From Protopterus annectens (Eukaryota; Chordata; Ceratodontiformes; Protopteridae), in contig NC_056743.1 in assembly GCF_019279795.1 (NCBI RefSeq), positions 870,690,478 to 870,754,477 on the forward strand: a stretch of DNA of 64,000 nt. Direction: 5' to 3'. A program made the translations under genes and the position numbers. Shown here piece after piece: positions 53,621-64,000 of this stretch (position 1 is the first letter of the stretch; each line of letters opens with the position of its first letter). The notes beneath the pieces were generated by a model, which did no database searches, was not told the DNA's origin, and saw nothing but the letters and a program-made list of their open reading frames with translations.

Positions 53621-54843
53621 TGAGGTTGTAGCCATCTAGAGTGTTCTGCCCCCTTGTCGTGTCTGCTTATCCTCTGGGCCATTTGAAATGCTGGTTAATA
53701 TTTATAAAACAGACAACACCAGTCTTGTACCCTACTGTCTACGAAATTCCATATTCCAGTTATATATATAACAACCAGATGCTTGAAGACAATTCCTCCA
53801 CATTTGCTTATGGCCTTTGTTCCAAGTATTGGTTCTTTATAATTCTTGATTTATTCTGGTGATATAAAAGGTTTTCCACTCTTTCAAGATTTATTTACCT
53901 GATGTCGATCCAGCGATCAAGCAACCGATACGTTCCCAGATCTCTATTTCTAATACCCTGTGTATTCTTTAGTGAAATAGCCTCTTCAGTTTTGCCAGTC
54001 ACAGTTTACCCCATTCCTCCTCTCTTCTAGCAGTATTACAGTTTACTTTGCTATTTGTTGTAGAAAAATAAGATGAATCTGAAGGTATGATTTATTTACA
54101 GTTGATCATTTGACACACGCATAACATAATAAAATTCCAAAGAACTCTGTATCACCTTTTATTTAAGGCATTTAAAACAATTTCTTAAATACACTTAATA
54201 TGAAATGTATTTGTAGTAATTTGTGTTATATACATTCCCCCTAATATACACTTTGTAAACATCAGAAATAAATTGTCAGGAGTGTTGCTGACACAGACTT
54301 GTGTGGCAGAATAGGTATGTTTTTCTGTTACTCAAATGATCAATTACTTATTCAGTCAAAGAACATATCTGCTCATGTAGGACAGAAATGCGTAATGCGT
54401 AATGGCACATGTCTTTCAAAATAGATTGTTAAAACCATAGTAGCATTGCTGTGTAGGAATGCTTGTTATTATCTATCATTTTGTATTATATAAGTGGAAC
54501 ATTAGGAGGTTTTTGTGTAGCTGACAATCAATGAAGAGATCATGTGAGTATTTCTGGCAACAGGTATTGCAGGAATATGTAGTTATATATGAATGTGTGG
54601 GTCCTTGTAAAATCCATTATCATAATAATGTGTAAGAAGGATTTTATGGATCATTGTCCTCAACTTGGAGTCTTGCTCTGTCATATGAGTTTGGTTTGTG
54701 GGTTAGTATTTGTGATGCCTAAATGCTATTCTGTCATATAGTGTGGTTGCTGGTGATATAAGTTCTCGCTGAAAGCAATTTGTAAATGCAATGGTTTCAT
54801 GCTTAATACTGCAGTAAGGTCAAAAGAATAGTAGGTCATTTCT
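53621..54843. other. No recognisable feature
   Basis: AT-rich spacer. No coding, repeat or terminal structure seen. Confidence 0.4.
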
Positions 54844-55300
54844 TGCAGTGATTAATCTTATTTATTTATTTACTATTTGTTCATGGGTAAGTGGATTAAT
54901 CTATTGATCCTTTTCAGCCATGACCGGAGCTCAAAGAGCAGAAATAGATCACAGTCTTTCAATCAACAATATTATTTACAAAATGAGTTCAAAATTCAGA
55001 ACATAGTAAGATTGAATACAGATAAGGTAACATTAAAAGATTCAGTCAGAGTGCACTAAAAAAAGATATATACAAAATGCAAAACTATTTACTATTTATT
55101 TTTGTATCTACATATATAATCTAAATTCACTCACTCATAAGTAAGTAAATTTCAGACAATATGCAAATAATAACAGAGTTCTTACAAAAATAAGTAAAGT
55201 AAGTAAATAGTTTTAAGCAACTGGGTCTGAATGAAGTTTAACAGTTGTACCTAGATGTGCTGGGATTCAAACTATCATAATGGAATGGGTATAGTGATGG
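54844..55300 (-). mobile_element. Old LINE 3'-end fragment
   Basis: (TTTA)n at 54858-54874 is followed by a diverged version of the same terminal series (GTTCATGGGTAAG, then CCGGAGCTCAAAGAGCAGAAAT) and an A-rich stretch full of TTATTTACAAAA. The pattern corresponds to 47386-47600. It is more diverged than the 53.4-kb fragment. Confidence 0.45.
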
Positions 55301-55939
55301 GAGAAGCGGTCTGGTGCATTTCTGCATCCAAACAAAGAAGAATAAATGATGTCAATGAAATAGCATCAGTACTAGAATAAAACAATCATTCACTTGTGAT
55401 GAAGGGTATATAAATGGACACTGAACTCAGTAAGGATGAGGGGTTTGAGATCTAGAAGTAAAAGTAGCCCTGGTACACAGTAGCTATACAATAGTCTGCT
55501 TTACTATGGGGGGTCAACAAGCAAGGAAACAAAGTGTGGGACTACAGAAAAACAAATTGATTTAAGCCAGGGGAACTTCATGAGAGACAGAAATCAGAGA
55601 CTGAGACAAGTGTAAGTAATGAACAGTCTGTGGACGGACATAACAAGCAGGTGTGGAAAATATTGCTATTGCTTAATTTTAAACCAGCCTATTCATCTTC
55701 AAATTTAAAATTAAACAATACACACATTTTCTACACCTACTTCTAAGTATATAAAAGCTGATATGTTTAACATTGTTAAAATACTTCTAATTTTTTGTTA
55801 CCGAGGATCACTTGTCTGTGACCAATTAAGGCTTGTTGCTTTGGAGCACTACCTGGGTTTCATGAATTTTGGAAATTACTGTGACTGAGCTTATCAGCAA
55901 AGTTTTAAGACCACTAGTTTCTTAGTTTTTTTATTTTTT
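55301..55939. other. No recognisable feature
   Basis: AT-rich spacer before the old CR1 remnant. Nothing identified. Confidence 0.4.
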
Positions 55940-57560
55940 CCTCAACACTCGTGGTGGTGAGGTTGGAACCAGACAGATTCCTGTGCATGTTAATTTTTTC
56001 AAAGATAAAGGATACAGTCATCTAAAGAAAAAAATGATTAAGCAGAAGAACAAGGTGAGAAGGAAGAGGTCAGTGTGGCTCAGCAAGGTGGCTAAAGGCA
56101 CAGCCCATGAAAAAGAAAAGGTATTTCATGAATGCGCACAAGAATATGAGAAAGATAGAAAAAAGACACAGAGGGAGTAAGAACAACAGTGGCAAATCTA
56201 GAAAAAGCTCTTGCAAAAAGAGTAAAAACGAGGAGAAACAATACTCCTTACATATAGTGCAGGAAGAAGGAAGGTCAAGGCAAAGCTGCTTAGAGTAGCC
56301 AGGCAAGGGAAGGATATCAGTATAGATGGCGAAAAGGCAGAAATTCTCAATCATTTTTTCACTTCCATCCTTAAAAAGAGAAGCGGGGAAGAGTGCCAGC
56401 CAGGAAGGAGAAAAGAAGGATGACATCTGAGAAACAGTCACATGCTGAAGTAAGTCACAGAAAGGAAACTCAATGACTTAAAGGAAGACAAACCAAGGGG
56501 TCCTGCCAGCATACTACTGTGATCTTAGAGAGTGTGGTAGGTGTAATTACAGATTCGCTGTTAGAACTCTTGAACCAGTTACTCAGCAGAGGAGAGCTTC
56601 AGGAAGAGGACAGAGAGGCTATGGGGGTGTCTGTCCATAAAAAGGAGATAGAACTGACCAGAAAATCAGTGTTCCATAAACCTGACCACTGGCTCCAGTC
56701 AAAACATGGAAGGGACACTGAGGAAAAGGCTGGTTGGCTTCTTGGAGAACAACCTGCAAGACAAGTTTCAAGATGGGTTTGTGGAAACTAATTCATGCCA
56801 TTCTAGCCTCCTTCAGTTTTATGAGTGGGTTATGCCGGAACTTGACAAAGGAAATCTGGTTGATGTTGCATACTTTTTACTTTGGTAAAGCTTTTCACTT
56901 AGACTTTCACAGGAGAATGACAGGAAAGCTGAAGGAATTTAGAGCAGGAGAGAAGCTGACTAAATAGGATGAAGGGTGGTAGTTTGGGAGGAAGTAAAGA
57001 GTAGTAATTAGGCAAACCTGATCCAAGGAAAGGAAAGTGGTTGGTGGAGCTCTGCAGGAGTCAGACCTTGGACCTGTGCTCTTTTGCATCTTTGGGTCAA
57101 GGCATAGAGGAAATAATACTTTAAATCCACTGAGAACCGAGACTGAGAACAAAGATCATGAGAGGCCCTGAGAACATAATCCTCTGGTAAGCAGATGAAG
57201 CTAAAACAGAGGAGATGGTATGCGATGGCGATCAAATCTTCAGGGGAGCCTGAGGAAACTGGCAGATTGCAATGAAAAGTGTCATTCTGCCAGGATCCTA
57301 AAAAAAATTAGGTGTAATTACAGATTCTAAAAGTGCAGATGAGGAAAACATTCAGAGAAACAACAGAGATGACTCACCAGGTGAAAACTAAGACAAGCCA
57401 AGGCCAACAATATTCCACTCTACATTCATCGTGGAATAAAGTCCAGAAAAACAGAAAGGTTCTATTACCCCTCTGTGGATCCCTGGTCAAGGCCACAGCT
57501 GTAATTATGTACACATTCTGGCAACTATACAATGTGTAAGGATATCAAACCTGTTATTAT
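55940..57560 (+). mobile_element. Old CR1-clade LINE, ORF2 remnant of another subfamily
   Basis: In shifting frames: SVWLSKVAKGTAHEKEK...ECAQEYEKDRKKTQRE (endonuclease-RT linker, 56040-56180), DGEKAEILNHFFTSIL (56325-56375), LLELLNQLLSRGELQEEDREAMGVSVHKK (56560-56645), LVGFLENN (56730), DGFVETNSCHSSLLQFYEWVM (56775-56835), LDKGNLVDVAYF...GKAFH (56840-56900), GEKLTK (56950), and VLLPLCGSLVKATAVIMYTFW (57455-57520). The order is that of CR1, but the sequence is far from the 7.0, 19.1 and 26.3-kb family. Many indels and stops are present. Confidence 0.75.
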
Positions 57561-57831
57561 GGTTTATTTTCTTTTATATTAATATAGGTATACCTATTGC
57601 ACTATTCAAAATGTGACAATTTATTAAAGGTGTTAAAAAATACCAGGGTAATAAAAGGAATGGTGGGCAATGGGTATGTTGGGTGATAAAGGGTACATAT
57701 GCTGTGGTTGTTCAAGATACTTAGTGGACAGTATGATAGTTTACAGCTCAGCGTGAAAAAAAACAAAGGAGGGAAGGGGGCATGCTTTCCAGATTAAGGT
57801 GTATAAACTACATTCTAGACATTGGAAAGTA
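57561..57831. other. No recognisable feature
   Basis: AT-rich spacer between the old CR1 and a MITE. Confidence 0.4.
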
Positions 57832-57840
57832 CTTTTTATC

Positions 57841-58215
57841 GGGTTCCTATCAGCAGACAGAAGACGCATGTTTTCGAATGAGTCTTGGTCGAACTGACAA
57901 AACTGAAACTGCAAAATATCGAAGTGGCATGCAAGCAAATTCTTTCCCTGGGAAAGAATTTGCATGGCCACTTTGGTACTTTGCCGTTTTCGGCATTGTA
58001 GTGCAGTCTCGGAGTTGGTATATTTAAGTAGGGGGGTGTGGGGGCGAAACCCCCCACTTAATCACATGTTTTAATGTGCTTACTTTTTTTTTTTGTTGGA
58101 ACAGCGATTTTTTTCCCTTGGAAAAAATTGCTGTTCTGACAGTTCGATTTTGTAAGCTTTCGCATACATGAGGTTGATTAATCACCGTTCGCTTCGGTGA
58201 TCTAATATAGACCCC
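57841..58215. mobile_element. hAT-type MITE, second copy of the hairpin-rich family
   Basis: The right end TGATCTAATATAGACCC is nearly identical to that of the MITE at 12657-13160. The left end GGGTTCCTATCAGCAGAC is a diverged version. The flanks share TTTTTATC (57833-57840 and 58216-58223), an 8-bp duplication, extended by one chance C. Internal hairpins fall at the same relative places: one starting AAATATCGAAG (arms at about 57921-57944 and 57951-57983) and CAGCGATTTTTTTCCC...AAAATTGCTGTTCTG (58103-58141). The centre holds GGGGGTGTGGGGGCGAAACCCCC. No coding capacity. Confidence 0.85.
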
Positions 58216-58223
58216 TTTTTATC

Positions 58224-60230
58224 ATGGAATGAGAATAGTGACTACATGGAGCAAGACAGTCATGTGTAGGGGACTATGAGACCACAGAATCTTCCAAGAA
58301 GGCCAAGAGTAGATCATGGACTAAAAGGTGGGGAATGGGAAGGGGCAACTGAAAAGTAACTACACAAAAAGGGCAACGTCAAGGGAAGTTTGTCTTTTTC
58401 TGCCTTCAAACTAAGCAAAGCAATGTAATGCTGTGCAATATTAGGTAATAAATCTTATGTAATGTGTATGACCTAATGGGTTACATTTTTTATTGGAGCT
58501 TGCCCAGTTGTTACTGCATATTTGTCACATACCCTGAGGTAGTATACTGTGTAGCTGAAATGTGTTGTGTATAGATTTCAGTCTTTTAGGCTGAATTTTG
58601 TCAAAATGTGCATAAACATCTCCCTATCCATGATGCCAAATCTTTGTCAGTTGCTGATGAAACTTATAGTGCCCAAAGCTAGTTAAGATTAAAAATTTTA
58701 CTTAACATCATACAGAACATGGTGAATATGGAGTAGAATGGTGCCAGACAGTGCAATGACGAGGGGGGAGGTAAGACTTGACAACAGTCCTGAAGTGATT
58801 AACATTGTAAGTAGGACTCAGAATATTATTAGCTGTAACATATAATTTCATCAACCTGTTAGTGTCAGTTTCTGGACTATGGACCTCCGAGCACAACCTT
58901 GATGGGCAATATGTATAATACATTCCAGATTACATATCTGGTAAATCTTACCAAAAAGCAGGTGTACATGTTTTGGCTATATTCTGTCTGGTTGCTTGTC
59001 TTGTTGACTAGTGACTTGGTCTTTGGGCAACCCATGAAGTTTTGTTGCTTGAGGCAATATCACCTTTCTGCTCCTGTTGTCACATGTTTGAAACTGTTTT
59101 TTAGTTTGAAATGTTACTCCTTTATATACAGTACCTGATCATGGAATTATTGCTATTTCATATGGTAACACTGGCTCAGCCATGTTTGGATCTGCATAAA
59201 ACCAGTTCCAGTTATAAACCCAAATGATATTTGTTCTTAAGAAACAGTCCAGACTTTTTAATGATCTATGCATTATGTATTAAATTATTTGTAAAGTTCT
59301 TATGTATTTATCATTTTGAACTTTTAAGATGCTTTATAATGTTACACAGATGCCCTTGGTTCAGCATTTCAGATCCAGATAGGTTATTTTAGGACATGTC
59401 CATTGTCGCTTGCCAGAATTCTGATTTTATATGTTGAACATGGTTGTGTAGTGTTTTGTAGCTTTTGATAAGTGCACATGGAGAAGATGTATGTATTAAC
59501 TGTCAAGCTTCTCAGGCCAGCCTGGACAATTATACTAAGCATGAAAGATCTCTGTATGCAGGAGATAGTGTGCCAGCAATGTCTCCCATGTCATCCAGAA
59601 ACATCTTTCAGTCTGTAAATTTCAGGGAGACTTCACTGTGAGAAACTACTTTGTAAAGCTGGACCAGAGAAGATGAGGTGGATGCATTTATTCCTGTTCT
59701 GATCGTGCATCATTCTTAGTGTCTGTGGAATAAACGCACATAATTTTCATATCCCAGCTCCAGCATTTTAACGCCTTCATTAGCTGTAATGAGACCCTCA
59801 TACCCAGACTGTTGCTGACTTCTGTGCTGAGGTCTCCTGTTGCAGGAAAACAAGGAAAATGTCATGCTCACAGGAAATAAAAGTGTAACATATTTATTAA
59901 ATAAAATACTTATATTTAGAAATCTCTAATACTAAAGCATTGTTGAACTCATCTGTAATTTGCTTGTGACTTCACATGACAGGATTTGTAGTTTATGATT
60001 AGTTAATGAGTTTATTGGATTATTGAAAATAAGTACTCTAAATATACATCACGTCAGAAAACAGCCCTCCCTGTTAACTACTCATCACCAAAAAAATATA
60101 TAAGCGTAAATAATGACACTTTACAAATAACAAGACAAAATGCGATCTGTATAAAACAAGTCTTATGTCATATCTGGAGCCAGTGAGTAAATTACAACCC
60201 ATAGAACAAATGCTTTCAGCTACTTTACTT
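58224..60230. other. No recognisable feature
   Basis: Two kilobases of AT-rich sequence with only short, unsupported frames. AATAAA-type signals occur (for example 59876) but without an associated gene. Confidence 0.4.
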
Positions 60231-60234
60231 TGTA

Positions 60235-60560
60235 TACACCCAACCATACCTCTCAACTTCATAGAGTAAGAAATCTGAACAAAGCCATAAATAATGGGGG
60301 GACAAAGGCCCAAAAATAGGAACACTTTTTAAGTACTGCACTTACAAACTTAGAAAGTTGATTGAATAAGAGGTATTACATTAGCATGAATTTTCTGAAG
60401 GGTATGAAGTATGAAACTCAGATGTCTGTTTTTATTTTGTCACTTCATCCCTCAACGATTTGCCAAAGATTTGCCAGAAAACCACAATTTGGAGAAAAAC
60501 AGATGAAAAATGTGAGGCAGAAATCTGGATATACTGCAGAAATCTGTACAGTTGAGTGGT
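60235..60560 (-). repeat. Fragments of the GTTGAGAGGTATG interspersed repeat
   Basis: On the minus strand 60235-60290 reads GGCTTTGTTCAGATTTCTTA...AAGTTGAGAGGTATGG, the motif also found at 16.1-16.7, 17.66, 38.78 and 39.07 kb. 60470-60490 (CCAGAAAACCACAATTTGG) matches the complement of a TGTGGTTTTCTGG block seen at 38478 and 38890. These are pieces of one dispersed, unnamed repeat. Confidence 0.5.
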
Positions 60561-61002
60561 ATGTACCCAACCAAGCCATATTGCTCTTATAAAATGGACT
60601 AAAATGTTTAAGTTTCAGAAGAGCAATGTGCTTAGGGTTAACAATTATTATACCAAGCTAATTTGTGATAAATAGGCCTTCGCTTAACTAAGGATGAAAG
60701 CATTTTGATAACCAGATCAAAGCTGTGTAAGGTGGGGTTTAGGTTACAGATTTGACTTGAACGTCTCACCTAAAAGTGCTCACATAAAAAGGCTCATAAT
60801 TTTTTAAGGTGCTTCACCATCCTGCCTAGTGAATAACCTGGAATTCAGTGATAACCAATGCATTGCATCTTTTTCTTATAGCCACTAGAATTGTTCTGAG
60901 TCTGTCTCACGCACATGTTAATTCAACCGCAGTTTTTGATTCCATTCAGGATATTTTATCATTTACTGCCTTCCACGTGATAAAATGCTTCCTTACATTG
61001 CA
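60561..61002. other. No recognisable feature
   Basis: Spacer; nothing identified. Confidence 0.4.
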
Positions 61003-62790
61003 TTTCATAGGTTCATATATATACAGTAGGCTTACTACCACCAGAGCCTTAATAAATCTACCCATGCAACTCAACCCAGTCGTCTCCCTATGTATCATGG
61101 GCATTTATTAGGAGGGAGTATGTTTGTTAAGAAGTTTCTAGAGGTTATGTGGGGGGTATGTAGTTTGGGCATTAACGTCTGCCTCTGTATATCAGAGACA
61201 TCGAGGCCAGATCTGGGGTGAATTTCTGATTTCACATCCATTGGACAAGGTTATGCTTAAATAGAGGTTAAGATGGACTCTGCTTCACATGGATGGAAAA
61301 CCTTTCAGAGGATGGGGATCCTCTGACAGACATGTCTGTTTCACCAACATCTTATTTATGTCTCAAGGAAAATTAATATTTGGATCTAGTGGTTCTGATA
61401 CTGTTCATTTTTTGGATGTGCAAAAGGTCCATTAGAGCTGGATCTGAGAATGCTTTGTATGTGAGGTATAGATTGCCTCTGAGTAACCTGTAGGAGACTG
61501 AGTATAGAGATAGGGCTTTACGGCTATCCATACAGAACAATATGTTTACACCCTGGATTCTCCTGGTAAGGAACCTTTGTGGACATTCCAGCTGTTGCAT
61601 ATGTCTGGTCAGGTACATGCTGAAGGGGGCATTACACTGAATGATTGTTCTGATAAGGACCAAATAAAGTGGAAGTATGATTTCCTTGGACCTGGATGCC
61701 ATGCCCTTACTTATAAGTTGAGCAACATAGAATGATTTTCTTACTACCTTGGCCACATGTTGGCCATAGGGCAGATTACTGTCTACATATGTTTCCAAAT
61801 ATTTGACTATCGAGTCAACTCTTAGGGGTATGTTACTGATGGAGTAATTAGCCTGGAAAGTGGTTTTCCCAAAAATTACTATAATGCTTATCTTTTCATT
61901 AAGTTTTAATCTGTGATTTTGGCACCAGACATTTGTCTGTGTTAGACCCTCTTGTAAGATGTTTGTGTCATGGGAGAATCTATGATGGTTCCCACTTTGC
62001 AGTTATCATTGAACTTGGTCAATCAAAGGCCCTTGACATTAATCTTTACCTTTGAGAAGTAGATGCCAAATAGCAGCAGTCCCAGCATGGAGCCCTGAGG
62101 TACTGGTATCTCAGTGGAAGTGGTCTCACCAATCCTGACTTCCTAGGTCCTGTCTTTGAGCCAGCTGGCAATCCAGTAAGTTATGTTTATGTTTATGTCC
62201 AGTTCAGAGAGTTTTCAATTACACCATAGTGGGGTACTGTATTGAACACCTTAACCAGGTCCAAGTATGCAGTATGCACCATTCTCCCCTCATCCATTTC
62301 CTTGGTGACTTTCCCAAAGAAGTCCACCAGGCTTAGTAGGCATGCCCTTCCCTTGACAAAGCCAAACTGGGTTGGGCCTAGTATCTGAAGGTTGCCTGTG
62401 TCTTTGTTGACCATTTCCATGATAATTCATTCCATGGTTTTGCATATTAAATTAGTCAGACTAATGGGTCTGTAGTTTTTGGTCAGTTGATGGTCCACCC
62501 TTGAGAAGTGGAATAACAATATAGTCCTCCATTCTTGTGGTACAAAGCCTGTTTTGAGGATAGAGTTGAAAAGTGACTCAAGTAGTCCTGATAGTTCATG
62601 TTTCAAGTTATTTAGAAGGCATTCTGGGATATTGTTGGGGCCCACTTATGCTGTGTTTTGGCCTTAGTAAGCACTGTCAGGAACTGCTTCCTATTAATAG
62701 CTGGGAGGGTTATGCTAGTGGGTATTTCATGGTGGAGGTGGGGGGAGTGGGTGGTGAAATTTGAGCTGAATTTGTCAGCCTAATGCCATC
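61003..62790 (-). mobile_element. CR1-type LINE, diverged copy, 5'-truncated
   Basis: The 3' end is marked by TTCATAGGTTCATA (61004-61017), the complement of the CCTATGAA tail. The RT reads MGPNNIPECLL (62645), EWRTILL...KNYRPISLTNLICKTM (62530-62430), LGPTQFGFVKGRACLLSLVDFF (62380-62320), AYLDLVKVFNTVPHYG (62275-62225) and, after breaks, QLISKGMASRSKEIILPLYLVLIR to AFSDPALMDLLH (61740-61400). It is clearly the same family as 7.0, 19.1 and 26.3 kb, but an older branch. The FADD region near 62010 is degraded. The RT N-terminal part is truncated at about 62790. Confidence 0.85.
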
Positions 62791-63187
62791 TTTAAACTTT
62801 ATCCTCTTTTGCCTATAGTTTGTCCTTCAAAACATGCTATGCTGTTCAGTTCATTTGAACTACTCATCTCTATCTGTCATGTTTCATCTCATTCACCTTT
62901 CTTTCAGGATATTAATTTTATTTAATTTCTTTTACTATGTCTTAAGCCGAGGACCCTGCACTATTTTTGTTACCCTTGTAGTACAGCCCTTATTTGTTAT
63001 TATTTTTACCAGTAATGGGTTCTCCAGAGCTGTGCATAATACTCCAGATGTGGTTTCCCAAATAGTTTTGGCACTCAGAGGCAAGTCCCAAACTTGACCA
63101 AATCCAAAGTGCTATGACCTCAAAGACAATTACATTTTGTTGGAAGAGCAAGGGTTTGTTGAACTGCTCCCCTTAAACTCACACACG
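62791..63187. other. No recognisable feature
   Basis: Spacer; short frames without similarity. Confidence 0.4.

Positions 63188-63189
<2 letters not shown>

Positions 63190-63261
<72 letters not shown>
63190..63261. repeat. (CA)n microsatellite
   Basis: About 35 CA repeats. Confidence 0.97.
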
Positions 63262-63263
<2 letters not shown>

Positions 63264-64000
63264 TATTTTTGAACTGAGATTTGGAAAAACAGAATTTTGT
63301 AATTCTTTTGGCTAACCTAATTTTGGTTAACTGTAATAGGCTCCTGTGGAGGTAGCACCGCTCTAGAGGCATAGACTAAAGCTGCACTGAGTGGTATAAG
63401 TCTGTGTTATACTATCTGGCCGCAGGCCAGATGAGGGAGGTGAAAGACTGAATGTCATAAGCTCAGGCAGCTATCAGTGAATGGAAAAAATAGTGGCCAG
63501 GCGCATCAACACCTTGTAAAATGAGAGAAAACTGGAAATATATGAAAACAGATTCCAGCAGCTTCATCCAAATTAGGTCAAAGTCTAGCTATAGACTTGT
63601 ACTGTCTTAAATGATATGTTATTGACTGGCTTTGCATTTGCAGCACTGTATAGCTTTGAGACAGATACCAGATTTGTGTTTAACAGTGTGAAGGCCACTG
63701 GTTGGATTACTGCATTTTGAACTCGTGCTGCATTACTGCATTGTAGAATTCTGTATTTTTCATTGGTAAAACATTGTATTTTACTACTGTTGTAAACATC
63801 TGAATCTACCGGTAATTAAAGTAAGGGTGAAGAAGCATGTAGCTGCATCTATTCATGATAGACTTAGCAATATAACTATGGTTTTGGTCTTCCAGTATGT
63901 CCCTCCTCTGACTGAAACTTGGTATTCTGTATATTTGAATGCTGTGTTTTTTATGCTTAATGGTTTAAATGTTGCCATATTTTGTTATATATGTAACTTA
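63262..64000. other. No recognisable feature
   Basis: AT-rich sequence to the window end. No gene or named repeat seen. Confidence 0.4.

Overview
This window is a stretch of repeat-dominated eukaryotic, almost certainly vertebrate, DNA. I recognise no host protein-coding gene, rRNA or tRNA gene. Most of the 64 kb is made of transposable elements, many inserted into one another. They are CR1-clade LINEs (at least six pieces), an RTE-type LINE, an L1/Tx1-type LINE, a nearly full-length LINE of the Jockey superfamily with a 44-bp minisatellite in its 3' part, Penelope-like elements (PLEs) with GIY-YIG endonuclease, Harbinger-type DNA transposon genes (transposase and Myb-like), a long hAT element, two small hAT-type MITEs and a tRNA-like SINE pair. 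Long dinucleotide tracts are frequent. This mixture fits a large, repeat-rich genome such as a lungfish, an amphibian or an early-branching ray-finned fish. The species cannot be fixed from the sequence alone.

Layout. 0-15 kb: a CR1 insertion with an inverted 5' part (1-1165), an old LINE remnant (1.7-2.6 kb), an RTE LINE ending in (AAG)n (4.98-5.99 kb), a 5'-truncated CR1 (7.03-9.72 kb), and an L1-type copy on the minus strand (11.05-14.0 kb) split by a 504-bp hAT MITE with an exact 8-bp target duplication. 15-19 kb: unclassified repeats, a tandemly duplicated block carrying tRNA-like SINE heads, and a broken Harbinger transposase gene (17.8-18.9 kb). 19.1-24.1 kb: a near full-length CR1 with two 5' promoter-like repeats, an ORF1 with zinc-binding and SGNH esterase parts, and ORF2. 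24.2-30.9 kb: a small PLE-like insertion, and a second, younger CR1 on the minus strand inserted in a tandem repeat whose uninterrupted sister units show the empty site.

30.9-52.2 kb is the most structured part. I read it as one Harbinger-like element of about 4-5 kb, swollen to 21 kb by later insertions. It has a two-exon Myb-like gene (32.9-33.3 and 45.7-46.2 kb) flanked by imperfect inverted arms of about 1 kb, one of which carries an inverted copy of the gene's own 3' end. A Penelope complex of three partial copies (33.5-45.3 kb) sits in the intron, flanked by a perfect 15-bp duplication. A 3.8-kb hAT element (37.1-40.9 kb) sits in that Penelope, with an exact 8-bp duplication. A 4.7-kb LINE (47.4-52.1 kb) splits the right arm. 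52-64 kb: LINE 3'-end fragments, an old CR1, a second copy of the hairpin-rich hAT MITE (57.8-58.2 kb), a diverged CR1 on the minus strand (61.0-62.8 kb) and a (CA)n tract.

Element families were assigned by recognising protein motifs and terminal structure by eye. Identity levels and ages are estimates. The genes listed are element genes, nearly all interrupted; nothing here works together as a host pathway.
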